Shown: piece by piece, positions 22,404 to 31,771 of the stretch
Numbering within the stretch: position 1 is the stretch's first letter
Layout of the letters: every line of letters starts with the position of its first letter
NCBI GenBank assembly: GCA_015490555.1
Contig: WFXO01000001.1
Coordinates: forward strand, 1-42,835
Direction of reading: 5' to 3'
Origin: Caldifarciminota bacterium
GTDB lineage: Bacteria > Hydrothermota > Hydrothermia > WGAB01
Length of the DNA stretch: 42,835 nt
Notes under the pieces: generated by a model
Told to the model about the DNA's origin: nothing
The model's database searches: none
The model's input: the letters and a program-made list of their open reading frames with translations, nothing else
Translations under genes and position numbers: made by a program

Positions 22404-23702
22404 TTACTTGATGTTCTCTTTTAGCCACTCCAGGGTCACCGACTTCGGCCGCTCGATCGGTAAGCCCAGTCCGCGATCCCAGATCAACTGGCTCAGAATC
22501 CCGATGGATCGAGACACCCCAAAGAAGACAGTGTAGTAGTCAAATTCCCGGATGCCATAGTGGTAAAGAAGTACTCCTGAATGGGCGTCCACATTCGGCC
22601 ACGGGTTCTTCGCCTTGCCGTGTTTCATGAGGACCGGAGGGATCACTTCATAGAGCATGCTGACAATCTGGAAGATCTCGTCATCGGGCAGATACTTCAA
22701 CGCAAACTCGCGGAACGCCGTATACCGCGGATCGGTTTTCCTCAGGACTGCGTGGCCGAAGCCCGGAATCACCTTCCCGGCGTTCAACGTGTCCCATGCG
22801 TACTTTTCGAGGTCCTCCTTGGTCGGCATCTTGTCGCCGAACGATGCCTTGAGTTCCAGGATCCAGCGGAGGACCTCCTGGTTTGCCAGGCCGTGGAGTG
22901 GACCGGCCAGTCCGTTCATGGCCGAGGAAATCGCCAGGTAGGGGGAAGACAAGGCCGAGCCGACCAGGTGTCCCGTGTGTGCACTCACGTTACCGCCCTC
23001 GTGATCGCTGTGGAGCACGAGGTAAAGCCGCATGAGTTCATACACTTCCGGCTGATCATATCCCAGCATATGCGCAAAATTCGCTGCCCAGTCTAAGGAA
23101 GGATCCGGATCGATCTGTTGGTCATCCTTATAGAGGTACCGGTACACAAAGGCCGCAATGATCGGCAATCGGGCCAGGAGATCCATCGCGTCCTCATAGG
23201 TGTACTCCCAATACTGCGTCTTCGGGATGCCTTCTCGATATGCCTTCGCGAACTTGGATTCGTTCTGAAGGCTGAGGATACCCAGGGAGAAGAGGGTCAT
23301 CGGATGGCTGTCCTTCGGCATCGCCCGGAGGGTGTCGAAGACATAGCCCGGGACCTCCATCCGCTTCTTGAATTCCTCCTGGATCTCCTTGACGTTCTCC
23401 TCGGTGGGAAGGTCACCGGTCACGAGCAGATAGAAGATCCCTTCGGGCAGTGGTTCTTCCCCGCCAGGTGCCTTGGGCAACATTTCCCGGACTTCAGGGA
23501 TCGTGTAGCCGCGGAACCGGATCCCCTCATAGGGATCCAGCAGGGAGCCCTCCCAGACCATGCATTTGACCCCCCGCATCCCGCGGTAAGCCTGGTTCAC
23601 CGTGACCTCGGACAAAATCTTCTCTCCATGTTCTTTGAGGAAGGCCGAGGTCTCCTCTGCACGTTTTTGGATTTTAGTCCGTAGGGTATCTTTTAAGCCC
23701 AT
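22404..23702 (-). CDS. gltA: Citrate synthase
   Basis: A 432-residue citrate synthase, condensing oxaloacetate and acetyl-CoA at TCA cycle entry. The three catalytic motifs are intact: NGLAGPLHGLANQEV (first His), GFGHAVLRKTDPR (second His, substrate Arg) and NVDAHSGVLLYHYG (Asp). RGMRGVKCMVWEGSLLDPYEGIRFRGYTIPE and LVLHSDHEGGNVSAHT are also standard. The long helical N-terminus (IQKRAEETSAFLKEHG) and PKAPGGEEPLPEGIFYLLVTG resemble the eukaryotic/mitochondrial-like type rather than the short GltA or hexameric E. coli type. The ATG has AAAGGAGG, and a promoter lies just upstream. It is a single-gene transcript with its own terminator. Confidence 0.96.
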   Translation of the reverse strand: MGLKDTLRTKIQKRAEETSAFLKEHGEKILSEVTVNQAYRGMRGVKCMVWEGSLLDPYEGIRFRGYTIPEVREMLPKAPGGEEPLPEGIFYLLVTGDLPTEENVKEIQEEFKKRMEVPGYVFDTLRAMPKDSHPMTLFSLGILSLQNESKFAKAYREGIPKTQYWEYTYEDAMDLLARLPIIAAFVYRYLYKDDQQIDPDPSLDWAANFAHMLGYDQPEVYELMRLYLVLHSDHEGGNVSAHTGHLVGSALSSPYLAISSAMNGLAGPLHGLANQEVLRWILELKASFGDKMPTKEDLEKYAWDTLNAGKVIPGFGHAVLRKTDPRYTAFREFALKYLPDDEIFQIVSMLYEVIPPVLMKHGKAKNPWPNVDAHSGVLLYHYGIREFDYYTVFFGVSRSIGILSQLIWDRGLGLPIERPKSVTLEWLKENIK

Positions 23703-23731
23703 GGTTGACCTCCTTTTGGTCGGACTCCCTC

Positions 23732-23760
23732 ATTATAAGGAATGCATGCCGGGGGTTCAA
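23732..23760 (-). promoter_or_regulatory. Citrate synthase promoter
   Basis: Minus strand: TTGAAC (23760-23755), 17-base spacer, TATAAT (23737-23732), about 30 bases before the ATG. It uses the same hexamers and spacing as the rpmF promoter at 30506. Confidence 0.75.
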
Positions 23761-23804
23761 TGAATTGCAAGAAAAATCAAGGGATTAGGGAGATCTCGGA
23801 GGGA

Positions 23805-24779
23805 CTATGCCTCGACCGAGAGGTTCCGGGCCCGGATCTCCTCGAGGAGTTCTCTGGGCAACGCAAAGGTCACCCGCTCCTCGGTGGTCACAATCTCCTG
23901 GGGCTCCTCCCCTCCCAGGCTCTTCAACCGATCCAGGACCGCTGTCACCAGCACCTCCGGTGTTGAGGCGCCCGAGGTCACGCCCACGGCGCGGACACCG
24001 TCCAGCCATTCCTCGCGGATCTCGCTTTCATCCATGATCAAATAGGCCGGGACCCCTTGACGTTCCGCTACTTCCCTTAAGCGATTGGAATTCGAACTGG
24101 TCCGCGACCCGATGACCAGGATCAAATCACATCGTTCTGCAAGCCGTTTCACCGCATCCTGGCGGTTCTGGGTTGCATAACAGATGTCATCCGCTTTGGG
24201 AGTCTTTAAGTGTGGGAATCGTTGTTTCAGAATCTCGAGAATCGCCCGGGTATCATCTACCGAAAGGGTGGTCTGGGTGATCACCGCGACTTTTTCGGGG
24301 TTTGGAACCTGGACGCGTCGTGCATCCTCCTCGTTCTCAATGAGAACAATCCGATCTGGAGCCTCTCCCATGGTCCCTTCCACCTCGACATGACCCCGGT
24401 GCCCGATGAGGAAGATCGTATAGCCGGCCTCGGCATATTTCCGGGCCTCCATGTGCACTTTAGTGACGAGGGGACAGGTCGCGTCTATGACCCGTAAGTG
24501 TCGGCGGCGAGCTTCTTCCCGAACGTCAGGGGACACCCCATGGGCCGAGAAAATCGTCACCGCACCCTCCGGAATTTCCGAGATCTCCTCTACAAACACC
24601 GCCCCTTCTTCCTCCAGATGCCGAACCACCCACTGATTGTGGACAATGGCATGGCGGACATAAATGGGGGGACCATAGAGTTTCAAAGCCAGTTTCACGA
24701 TGTCAATGGCCCGATCGACCCCGGCACAGAACCCACGAGGTCGGGCCAGGTAAATCCGAAAAGAATGATTTTTAGGCAT
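23805..24779 (-). CDS. ispH: 4-hydroxy-3-methylbut-2-enyl diphosphate reductase
   Basis: A 324-residue IspH, the last enzyme of the MEP isoprenoid pathway, reducing HMBPP to IPP and DMAPP with a 4Fe-4S cluster. All three cluster Cys are present: C18 (RGFCAGVDRA), C102 (DATCPLVTKVH), C200 (DDICYATQNRQ). HAIVHNQWVV, IGHRGHVEVEGTMGE, TQTTLS and SSNSNRL complete the active site. The ORF-track frame of 593 residues is an artefact: its first 269 codons are antisense to nuoG. The start is MPKNHSFRIYLARPRG at 24779; no clear ribosome site is visible. It diverges from nuoG. The C-terminal 25 residues or so (EEPQEIVTTEERVTFALP) are usual. Confidence 0.95.
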   Translation of the reverse strand: MPKNHSFRIYLARPRGFCAGVDRAIDIVKLALKLYGPPIYVRHAIVHNQWVVRHLEEEGAVFVEEISEIPEGAVTIFSAHGVSPDVREEARRRHLRVIDATCPLVTKVHMEARKYAEAGYTIFLIGHRGHVEVEGTMGEAPDRIVLIENEEDARRVQVPNPEKVAVITQTTLSVDDTRAILEILKQRFPHLKTPKADDICYATQNRQDAVKRLAERCDLILVIGSRTSSNSNRLREVAERQGVPAYLIMDESEIREEWLDGVRAVGVTSGASTPEVLVTAVLDRLKSLGGEEPQEIVTTEERVTFALPRELLEEIRARNLSVEA

Positions 24780-24876
24780 GCCAGAGTTATAAACTGAAAC
24801 ATTCCCATACGCAACCTCTTCGGCTGTTTCCGCTTCAAAGAGGCCTGAATTCGATGAAACCCTGGGAGGCGGGGCG

Positions 24877-24882
24877 TATAAT
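24877..24882 (+). promoter_or_regulatory. Candidate -10 for the nuo operon
   Basis: TATAAT, 26 bases before the nuoG ATG, in the 129-base divergent gap with ispH. No good -35 is visible at 16-18 bases, and no ribosome site is seen before the ATG at 24909. Confidence 0.35.
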
Positions 24883-24908
24883 TGAGTCCTTAAGCATTCC
24901 ACGACACT

Positions 24909-27461
24909 ATGGGAACTCTGATCCTCAACGGCAAAGAGGTTGAGTTCGAGCCTGGCGAGACGCTCCTTCAACTGGCATGGCGTCTCGGCATTGATATTCC
25001 CGTCTTTTGCTACCACCCCCAACTCCCGGTCATTGCGGCCTGCCGTATGTGTCTGGTGGAGGTTGAACATCGGGGGCGGACCAGCCTGATGCCCGCCTGT
25101 GGCACCGCTGCACAGGAAGGCATGAAGGTGAGCACCGATAATAAGCGGGTCCGAGAGGCCCGGAAAGACCAACTCCAGTTTCTCTTGCTCCATCATCCCC
25201 TTGAATGCCCGGTCTGCGATGCCGGTGGGGACTGCGACCTCCAAAACATCACGTTCCGACATGGCCCCACTCAGCCTGAATTTGAGTTCCCCAAACATGA
25301 AAAGGAACGCCGGTCCGCCGGCCCCTTCCTCGAACTCTACCCAAACCGCTGCATCATCTGCTACCGATGCGTCTCGTTTTACCGCCAAATTGAAGGCGGC
25401 GAAGACTGGGGCTACGAAGAACGGGGGACCGAGATTTTGGTCGGCCCTTATCGAGATACGATCCTCCAGAGTGAATTTTCTGGCAACATGATCGAGGTGT
25501 GTCCCCTCGGGGCCATCACCGGACGCGACTACCGATTCAAAATCCGGCCCTGGGAATACACGGTTCGCCCCAGCGTTTCCCCCCACGACTCTTTAGGGGC
25601 CAATCTCAAAGTCTTCCTCCGGCTTGGAACGCGCTATGGCCGCGGCCACATGGTTACCGGCGGCTATCGTGGGGAGGATCATCAAATCTTCCGTTGCAAT
25701 ATCCGGTATAACCCCGAGATCAACGATCCCTGGATCGATGACCGTTCCCGTTTTGTGCACGAATTCATCAATGCAGAGGACCGCGTGTTATATCCCCGCA
25801 TCTTCCTCGATGGGACCCTTCAGGACACGGATTGGGACACCGCTCTCCATGCGCTGAAAGAGCGCCTCCAGGCCATTGTTGAGACCTATGGACCCGAGGC
25901 GGTCGGAGGGATCGCCGGAGGGATCGGGACCAACGAAGCAGCCCTGTTGTTTGAACACTGGCTCCGACACGTCATCGGCACCCCCCACCTGGATTCCCGA
26001 CCCCCCAATGGCCAGATGGACCGGGACCCCCTGGTCCTCGGCCTGGGCTTCTCCGGCTCCACCGCTCATCAGGTCGATATTGATACTGCCGACCTGGTGT
26101 TGGCATTCAACGTCCAGATCAAAAACGCATTTCCCGTGTTAGGACCCCGCCTGCTGCGGCAGAAGCGATATGGACTCTCCTTCCACTTAACGCCCTACGC
26201 GGATCCCGAAGACCGGAAGTACTTCCGGACGCATATCCTCTACCACCCTTGCCATGAAGAGGCGGTAACCCTGGCACTGGCCCTGTTCATTGCCCAGGAA
26301 TTGGGCTATTCACTGGACGGCGCCTCCCAGATCGATCCCCATCAACTCATGGCCCAATGTCGGGTCGATACCCGACAACTTCAGACTCTGGCCAGAGAAC
26401 TCCTCTACGCCGGCCAAACCCTGATCCTCTTTGACGACTCACAGAACCCCCGCGTCATCCAGAATCTGGTGCTCATCTCTGTCCTCACCAAGGCCAAAGT
26501 CTTGGTCCTGAGGACGGCCCCGAACGGGCAGGGGTTCGTGGACCAGGGCGTGCATCCATGCCTCACACCGGGGCAAGTCCTGACTTCATTCCCCGGGATG
26601 AATACCGATGCCATGCTCGACGCAGCGGAAAAGGGCCGCCTCAAGGCCCTCATCCTCTGGAACGTGGACCCCTTAAAGGAATTCCCCGATCGAAAACGGG
26701 TGGAAGCCGCCCTTCAAAACCTTGACCTTTTGGTCGTGTTCGAAATGTTCCACACCGAGACGGCCTCCATGGCCCACTTCTTGTTCCCCGTGGCCACCCC
26801 TTTTGAAGAGGCCGGCACGTACACCACCACCGATGGCATCCTCCAGCCGGTCGAGGCCTTGCTCCACCCTCCGGGCCTGGCCAAAGACGCCCGAGAGGCC
26901 TTCCTGGCAGTGCTCAGGACGTACGGCATCGAGATCCCCGATTTCACCCAGTGGTTTCAAGCCCAAAACCCCTTGTACCGATCGGTCTATCCACCCAAGG
27001 AGACGCGGGAGGTGGACCGGTATCCCACCTACATCCCCAGTGTAGCCACCCTGGCAGACAAATACACGTACCCCCATGTCCCCTATCGTCCACAACTCAA
27101 ACTCCAAAAGCCGAGTGTACCTGCGATTTCTGAAGAGGAGCGTCACCCTGCGCAATGGGTCCTCCGTCGCCATCTCTACTGGACCCGGTACGGGCTCCGA
27201 TCCCCCATTGTCCAAGAACTCCTTCCCCAGCACACATTGGTGTTCCATCCTGAAACAGCACAGGCCGTGGGCATTCCCGAAGGGGAAGGGGTCGTCGAAG
27301 CGGAAGGCCATGAGTTTCCGTATCGGACAGATCCGGACGTTCCCAAAGGGCTCGTCCTCCTCCTCTGGCCGCCCATGAAGACCGAAGCCAACCGGCTCTA
27401 TCGGGGCGAGCCGGGAGTTGACGTTCAATGGCTCACCAAAATTTTGGAGGGCAATCCATGA
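24909..27461 (+). CDS. nuoG: NADH-quinone oxidoreductase subunit G-like (complex I 75-kDa type)
   Basis: An 850-residue iron-sulfur protein. The N-terminal 2Fe-2S domain has C34, C45, C48 and C64; next is the His/Cys site HHPLECPVCDAGGDC, then a cluster site NRCIICYRC ... GNMIEVCPLGAI, and from about residue 220 a molybdopterin-oxidoreductase-like domain (EYTVRPSVSPHDSLGANL, LYPRIFLDG, DTDWDTALHALKERLQ, ALILWNVDPLKEFPD, AGTYTTTDG). This is the NuoG layout; a soluble hydrogenase or formate dehydrogenase electron-transfer subunit has a similar front end, but the nuoI and nuoB neighbours favour complex I. It overlaps nuoI by four bases. nuoE, nuoF and the rest of the complex are not in the window, so the complex is encoded in pieces or is reduced. 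Confidence 0.9.
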   Translation: MGTLILNGKEVEFEPGETLLQLAWRLGIDIPVFCYHPQLPVIAACRMCLVEVEHRGRTSLMPACGTAAQEGMKVSTDNKRVREARKDQLQFLLLHHPLECPVCDAGGDCDLQNITFRHGPTQPEFEFPKHEKERRSAGPFLELYPNRCIICYRCVSFYRQIEGGEDWGYEERGTEILVGPYRDTILQSEFSGNMIEVCPLGAITGRDYRFKIRPWEYTVRPSVSPHDSLGANLKVFLRLGTRYGRGHMVTGGYRGEDHQIFRCNIRYNPEINDPWIDDRSRFVHEFINAEDRVLYPRIFLDGTLQDTDWDTALHALKERLQAIVETYGPEAVGGIAGGIGTNEAALLFEHWLRHVIGTPHLDSRPPNGQMDRDPLVLGLGFSGSTAHQVDIDTADLVLAFNVQIKNAFPVLGPRLLRQKRYGLSFHLTPYADPEDRKYFRTHILYHPCHEEAVTLALALFIAQELGYSLDGASQIDPHQLMAQCRVDTRQLQTLARELLYAGQTLILFDDSQNPRVIQNLVLISVLTKAKVLVLRTAPNGQGFVDQGVHPCLTPGQVLTSFPGMNTDAMLDAAEKGRLKALILWNVDPLKEFPDRKRVEAALQNLDLLVVFEMFHTETASMAHFLFPVATPFEEAGTYTTTDGILQPVEALLHPPGLAKDAREAFLAVLRTYGIEIPDFTQWFQAQNPLYRSVYPPKETREVDRYPTYIPSVATLADKYTYPHVPYRPQLKLQKPSVPAISEEERHPAQWVLRRHLYWTRYGLRSPIVQELLPQHTLVFHPETAQAVGIPEGEGVVEAEGHEFPYRTDPDVPKGLVLLLWPPMKTEANRLYRGEPGVDVQWLTKILEGNP

Positions 27462-28045
27462 TTCTTCCCCTTTTGAAAGGACTTTCCGTTACCCTTCGGC
27501 ACTTTTTGAAGCCGAAGATTACGATCCAGTATCCGGAGGAGCGGAAACCGTTGCCGCCACGGGCCCGGTGGCTCCACAAACTCCAACGTCACGAAGACGG
27601 CCTGGAGCGGTGCGTGGCGTGTATGCTCTGTGCCGCTGCCTGCCCGACCGGCGCGATCTATATCGTGGGCGACGAAAATACCGAAGACCACCGGGTCTCC
27701 CATGGCGAACGGTACGCCGCGGTCTGGGATTTAGACCTCGGACGCTGCATGTTCTGCGGTATTTGCGTGGAGGCCTGCCCTGAAGAAGTGATCATCATGA
27801 CCGATGAGTACGAACTCGCCACAGAGAGCCGCGAGGGTTTGATCCTCCATAAAGACCAATTGACCGCCAAGCCCGACGAGAAACCCATTTGGGCGTGGAT
27901 GGGCTACTACCCTCAAGAGCCGGCCCAGCCCTCTCCCCTTCACCTGCCCCTCTTCAAACACAAGCGGTATTGGGAATACCTGAAAACACGGGGGCATCTG
28001 CCGCTAGAGGCCACATCCTCGGAGCAAAAGAACGATGGAACGTAA
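27458..28045 (+). CDS. nuoI: NADH-quinone oxidoreductase subunit I (2x 4Fe-4S)
   Basis: About 195 residues. The start is the ATG at 27458, overlapping the nuoG stop (ATGA) behind GGAGG; the ORF-track ATG at 27428 is inside nuoG. Two ferredoxin motifs are intact, [16 protein letters not shown] and [16 protein letters not shown], and the amphipathic N-terminus [19 protein letters not shown] is the usual membrane-surface anchor of NuoI. It carries electrons through clusters N6a and N6b to NuoB. The C-terminus is longer than in many NuoI ([20 protein letters not shown]). It overlaps nuoB by 11 bases. Confidence 0.94.
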   Translation: MILPLLKGLSVTLRHFLKPKITIQYPEERKPLPPRARWLHKLQRHEDGLERCVACMLCAAACPTGAIYIVGDENTEDHRVSHGERYAAVWDLDLGRCMFCGICVEACPEEVIIMTDEYELATESREGLILHKDQLTAKPDEKPIWAWMGYYPQEPAQPSPLHLPLFKHKRYWEYLKTRGHLPLEATSSEQKNDGT

Positions 28046-28595
28046 ACCAAACGTCACGGATCTTCACCGCATCTATGGAGAAAACGGGCGATTGGACAAC
28101 CGTCCGGTGCTCCCAGGCGCCGAGAGTTCCCTACTCCAGCAACTCCGGAATCGGGTCCTTCTGACGACTGTGGACCGAATGGTCCGATGGGCTCGAAAGA
28201 ACTCCCTTTGGCCCCTTCCCCTGGGTCTTGCGTGCTGTGCCATCGAAATGATGGGGACCTTCTTTGCACGGTACGACATGGCCCGGTTTGGCGCCGAAGT
28301 CTTCCGGTTCTCCCCTCGACAAGCGGACTTGATGATCGTGGCCGGAACCGTGACCCGGAAAATGGCGCCCGCCATCAAACGACTTTATGACCAGATGTCT
28401 GAGCCCAAATGGGTCATCGCCATGGGCGCCTGTGCCATGGCCGGCGGGCCCTATAACTCCTACGCGGTCCTTCAGGGTGTGGACGAAATCATCCCGGTGG
28501 ACATCTATGTGCCGGGCTGCCCGCCGAGGCCAGAAGCCCTGCTCTACGGCATCCTCAAACTCCAAGAGAAAATCCAACGGAGTCGCGCCCTATGA
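28035..28595 (+). CDS. nuoB: NADH-quinone oxidoreductase subunit B (cluster N2)
   Basis: A 186-residue NuoB. The N2 cluster ligands are present: the tandem Cys in [11 protein letters not shown], the Cys in MGACAMAGG, and the Cys in [20 protein letters not shown]2 passes electrons to quinone. The N-terminal 45 residues ([17 protein letters not shown]) are an extension with no recognisable motif. It overlaps nuoI before it and the ABC ATPase after it (ATGA), so a respiratory subunit and a transporter share one transcript. The quinone-binding partner NuoD and subunits A, C and H-N are absent here. Confidence 0.94.
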   Translation: MERKPNVTDLHRIYGENGRLDNRPVLPGAESSLLQQLRNRVLLTTVDRMVRWARKNSLWPLPLGLACCAIEMMGTFFARYDMARFGAEVFRFSPRQADLMIVAGTVTRKMAPAIKRLYDQMSEPKWVIAMGACAMAGGPYNSYAVLQGVDEIIPVDIYVPGCPPRPEALLYGILKLQEKIQRSRAL

Positions 28596-29356
28596 CCGTA
28601 CCGACCGAAGGTGTGGTGGTCCAAGACCTCAAAAAGTACTTCTTAGACCGCAAACGCGGCCTCGTGAAAGCCGTGGATGGGGTCTCCTTTGAAGCCCGCC
28701 CCGGAGAGATCTTTGCTCTTCTCGGCCCCAACGGGGCAGGGAAAACGACCTGCCTCCGCGTCATTGCGACGGTCTTAAAACCGACTGCGGGTCAGGTATT
28801 TGTCCAGGGGTGGAACGTCACCCAGCACCCGGATCAGGTTCGGCGGGTCTTGGGGTTCCATCCAGGCGATGCAGGAGTGTACCACCGGCTCACCCCGTAT
28901 GAGATGGTCACCGTGTTTGCGGAATTGGCGGGCCATGACCGTCGGGAGGCCCAAAAGAAGGCCTGGGAGATCTTTGATCAGCTCGGCCTGACCGAGGTCG
29001 CCAAGACCCCCATGGGCAAACTCTCCACCGGCCAACGCCAAAAATCGGCGATCGCACGGATCATGGTAGTGGACCCACCGGTCTGGGTACTGGATGAACC
29101 GGCCTTAGGGCTGGACGTCCCGACCACCCAGGAAGTCGAACAGGCCATCCTGGATGCCAAACAACGCGGTCGAACCGTGATCCTCTCCACTCATACCATG
29201 GAACAGGCCGAATACCTGGCCGATCGGATCGCCGTGATGGATCGGGGTACAATCCAGGCCATGGGCACCATGGAAGACCTGCGCCGGTCTACCCATAAAA
29301 CACGACTGCGGGAGATCTTCCTGTCCTTGATCAAACTGGAGGCTCCGGCCCCATGA
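28592..29356 (+). CDS. ABC transporter ATPase, ABC-2 (NatA-like) type
   Basis: A 254-residue ATPase. Walker [10 protein letters not shown], a signature that reads LSTGQRQK instead of LSGGQ, Walker [13 protein letters not shown], and the switch His in [13 protein letters not shown] are all present. [24 protein letters not shown] is typical of the NatA/drug-export branch. It drives the permease encoded by the next gene, which it overlaps by four bases. NatAB pairs export sodium and related ABC-2 systems export lipids or drugs; the substrate cannot be told here. Its four-base overlap with nuoB makes a Na+ or membrane-energy link tempting but unproved. Confidence 0.93.
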   Translation: MTVPTEGVVVQDLKKYFLDRKRGLVKAVDGVSFEARPGEIFALLGPNGAGKTTCLRVIATVLKPTAGQVFVQGWNVTQHPDQVRRVLGFHPGDAGVYHRLTPYEMVTVFAELAGHDRREAQKKAWEIFDQLGLTEVAKTPMGKLSTGQRQKSAIARIMVVDPPVWVLDEPALGLDVPTTQEVEQAILDAKQRGRTVILSTHTMEQAEYLADRIAVMDRGTIQAMGTMEDLRRSTHKTRLREIFLSLIKLEAPAP

Positions 29357-30501
29357 AGGCCCTCTTCCGTAAAGAACTCCTGGACGTGCTTCGGGATCGG
29401 CGGACCCTGTTCAGCATGATTGTGGTCCCCCTGGTCGCCTTTCCCGCCATCATCGGAGGCGCCTCGTTCTTTGCCAAACGGGGGATCACCAAGATCCAGA
29501 GTGAGACCCTCCGCATCTTCGTTCCCGCCCAGGGGATTCCCGAAGAGGTCCGCCAATTACTGGAAGAGGCAAACCTTCAATTGGTCCCCCTGAACACACT
29601 TCCGGATACCCTCACGGCCTCGGTCCCGGCCGCGTTGATCCGTGAGGGCAACCGATACCGGATCCTCTACGACGGGGCCAGCGAGAAAGGTCAGGAGGCC
29701 CGCCGTCGGATTCGGGAGGTGCTCCAAAAACACAAAGAAATTGTCATCCGCCGGCAACTGGAGGATCTTGGGGTGCCACCGGAAATCTTATCGCCCTTAC
29801 AGGTCCAAGAGGAAAACCTGGCCTCCAAAGAACGGATGGGCGGGATGGTCGTGGGGATGTTCCTGGGCTACATCCTCGTCATCTTCATGTTCACCAGCGC
29901 CATGTATGCGGCGATGGACCTCACGGTCGGCGAAAAAGAACGCCGGACCCTGGAGGTCTTGCTCTCTGCCGCCCCCTATCGCCGGAATGTGGTTATGGCG
30001 AAGATCAGCGTGGTGACCCTGGTCGCGGTCGTGACGTCTATCATCCTGGTGATCGGCTGGATCCTCTCCATGCTGTACATGGGCGCCGGACTGTTCGGCG
30101 AGGAGATCCCAGGAGGCATGACCCTGGGCTTGAGTGCCCAGCAGGGCCTGTTGAGTTTCCTGGTTCTCCTGCCGTTCGCGGTGTTCGTGGCCTCTGTGGA
30201 GGTAGCCATCGCGTCCTTTGCACGGAGTTATCGGGAAGCCCAGTCCTACTTGAGTCCCCTCATGATCCTCGTCATCCTCCCGGCCATGGTCACCCTCATG
30301 CCGGGCGGATCTGACCTGGGATGGTGGAAATCCCTGGTGCCGGTACTGAATGTCTCGGATATCTTCCGGCAGATCCTTCAAGACCGGCTCTCGATGCTCT
30401 CCTATGGCCTCACCCTGGGCAGCAGTCTATTGTATGCGGCGGTGGCCCTGGGAATCGCGGTCTTCTTGTTCCAGCGCGAAGAGATCCTGTTCCGGGAGTA
30501 A
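29353..30501 (+). CDS. ABC-2 type permease (NatB-like)
   Basis: A 382-residue membrane protein: an N-terminal cytoplasmic helix [22 protein letters not shown] runs into the first membrane segment (about 20-38), then a large extracytoplasmic domain of about 130 residues, then five or six segments from about 165 on (MVVGMFLGYILVIFMFTSAMYAA, ISVVTLVAVVTSIILVIGWIL, LLSFLVLLPFAVFVASVEVAI, SPLMILVILPAMVTLM, SLLYAAVALGIAVFLF). GEKERRTLEVLLSAAPYRR is the coupling motif usual in NatB/YhaP proteins. It is the last gene of the nuo-ABC operon. Confidence 0.92.
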   Translation: MKALFRKELLDVLRDRRTLFSMIVVPLVAFPAIIGGASFFAKRGITKIQSETLRIFVPAQGIPEEVRQLLEEANLQLVPLNTLPDTLTASVPAALIREGNRYRILYDGASEKGQEARRRIREVLQKHKEIVIRRQLEDLGVPPEILSPLQVQEENLASKERMGGMVVGMFLGYILVIFMFTSAMYAAMDLTVGEKERRTLEVLLSAAPYRRNVVMAKISVVTLVAVVTSIILVIGWILSMLYMGAGLFGEEIPGGMTLGLSAQQGLLSFLVLLPFAVFVASVEVAIASFARSYREAQSYLSPLMILVILPAMVTLMPGGSDLGWWKSLVPVLNVSDIFRQILQDRLSMLSYGLTLGSSLLYAAVALGIAVFLFQREEILFRE

Positions 30502-30505
30502 GGGT

Positions 30506-30534
30506 TTGAACCCGGCAGGCGAGGCATGTATAAT
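30506..30534 (+). promoter_or_regulatory. rpmF-plsX promoter
   Basis: TTGAAC (30506-30511), 17-base spacer, TATAAT (30529-30534), five bases after the permease stop and about 50 before rpmF. It begins a separate transcript from the nuo-ABC operon. Confidence 0.8.
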
Positions 30535-30586
30535 TACCGGGCCACAACGAACGCCGCGTGTCGGCTGAGAGGGAGGTAAAGAATCC

Positions 30587-30772
30587 ATGCCAGCACCCAA
30601 ACGAAGACACTCAAGAGCTCGTTCCCGGAAACGTCGGACCCATTACAAGGCCCAGGTCCCGTCGTTCTCGGTGTGTCCCAATTGTGGGCAACCGAAACCC
30701 CCACACCGGGTGTGCCCCCATTGCGGTTTCTATCGGGGCCAATCGGTCGTCTTTATCCGCGAAAAAGCGTAA
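30587..30772 (+). CDS. rpmF: Ribosomal protein bL32
   Basis: A 61-residue bL32: PAPKRRHSRARSRKRRTHYK at the N-terminus and a four-Cys zinc site, CPNCGQPKPPHRVCPHCG. GGGAGG is ten bases before the ATG. It is a component of the large ribosomal subunit. The rpmF-plsX order is a classical bacterial arrangement linking ribosome and lipid synthesis. The overlapping frame 30558-30788 is a shadow. Confidence 0.97.
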   Translation: MPAPKRRHSRARSRKRRTHYKAQVPSFSVCPNCGQPKPPHRVCPHCGFYRGQSVVFIREKA

Positions 30773-30778
30773 TCCCCG

Positions 30779-31771
30779 ATGGACTTAGTGGTTCTGGACG
30801 CATGGGGAAGTGACCGAGCCCCAGAGGTCGAGATTTCCGGGGCACTCCAGGCCATCCAGGAAGATCCGGACCTTCGGGTTTTGCTTGTCGGAAACGAACA
30901 GGAACTCCGTGCGCGGCTTCCAAAGCCGATCCCAGATCGCTTAGAGATCCTGCATGCGCCCGAACGGGTCACCATGCATGACAAGCCAACCCAGGCCCTC
31001 CGGACGAAAAAGGCATCTTCTATTTCCATCGGGCTCCAGGCGTTGAAAGATCAGAACGCGGCTGCCTTCATTTCCGCGGGAAACACCGGCGCCGTGATGG
31101 CCTTTAGCCTGTTCCATCTGGGCCGGATCCCCGGAATTAAACGCCCGGCCATCGGCGCACTCTTCCCCACCACCCAAGGCTTCGCCATGGTCCTGGATGT
31201 CGGCGCTAATGCACAGGTCAAACCCCAGAACCTCGTGGAATTTGCATTGATGGGCTCCGTAATGGTCGAACACATGCTCGGCATCCAGAATCCCCGCGTG
31301 GGGCTCCTCTCCATCGGCGAAGAAGAGACCAAGGGAAACGAGATCGTGTTCCAGGCGCGCGAACTGCTGGCTCAAGACCCACGAATCCACTTTGTCGGAT
31401 ATGTAGAAGGCAACGACGTTCTGTTCGGCAAGGCAGATGTGATCGTGGCCGATGGCTTCACCGGCAACGTGATGCTGAAATTTGGAGAAGGCGTGATCAG
31501 TTTCATCAGCCTCTTAATCCGACAAGCCATCAAGCGGAACCCCATCGCGCTCCTGGGGGGCCTGCTCCTCCGTGGAGCCTTGAAGTCGTTGAAGAACCAA
31601 TTGGACTTCGAAGAGTATGGCGGTGCCCCGCTGATCGGCCTTCAGGGACTGGTGATCATCGCACACGGCCGCTCCTCTCCGCGGGCCATCAAGAACGCCC
31701 TTTTGACAGGGAAACGGCTCCATCAACAGGGTGTTCTCGAACACCTCCAGAACCTTGCAACGGCCTCCTAA
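30779..31771 (+). CDS. plsX: Phosphate acyltransferase PlsX
   Basis: A 330-residue PlsX, which makes acyl-phosphate from acyl-ACP at the start of phospholipid synthesis and works at the membrane surface. Family motifs are LDAWGSDRAPEVEISGAL (usually DAMGGDxAP), ISAGNTGAVMA, PAIGALFPT, VLDVGANAQVKPQNLVEFALMGSVM, VGLLSIGEEETKGNE, FVGYVEGNDV, DVIVADGFTGNVMLKFGEG and YGGAPLIGLQG. It starts seven bases after rpmF. It overlaps the downstream radical SAM gene by about 40 bases. No fabH or fabD follows, unlike the common order. Confidence 0.96.
   Translation: MDLVVLDAWGSDRAPEVEISGALQAIQEDPDLRVLLVGNEQELRARLPKPIPDRLEILHAPERVTMHDKPTQALRTKKASSISIGLQALKDQNAAAFISAGNTGAVMAFSLFHLGRIPGIKRPAIGALFPTTQGFAMVLDVGANAQVKPQNLVEFALMGSVMVEHMLGIQNPRVGLLSIGEEETKGNEIVFQARELLAQDPRIHFVGYVEGNDVLFGKADVIVADGFTGNVMLKFGEGVISFISLLIRQAIKRNPIALLGGLLLRGALKSLKNQLDFEEYGGAPLIGLQGLVIIAHGRSSPRAIKNALLTGKRLHQQGVLEHLQNLATAS

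Noticed and set aside
24780-25586. N-terminal 269-codon extension of the IspH frame in the ORF track
   Set aside because: It is antisense to the conserved nuoG coding sequence; IspH begins at the usual LARPRGFCAG context right after MPKNHSFRI.
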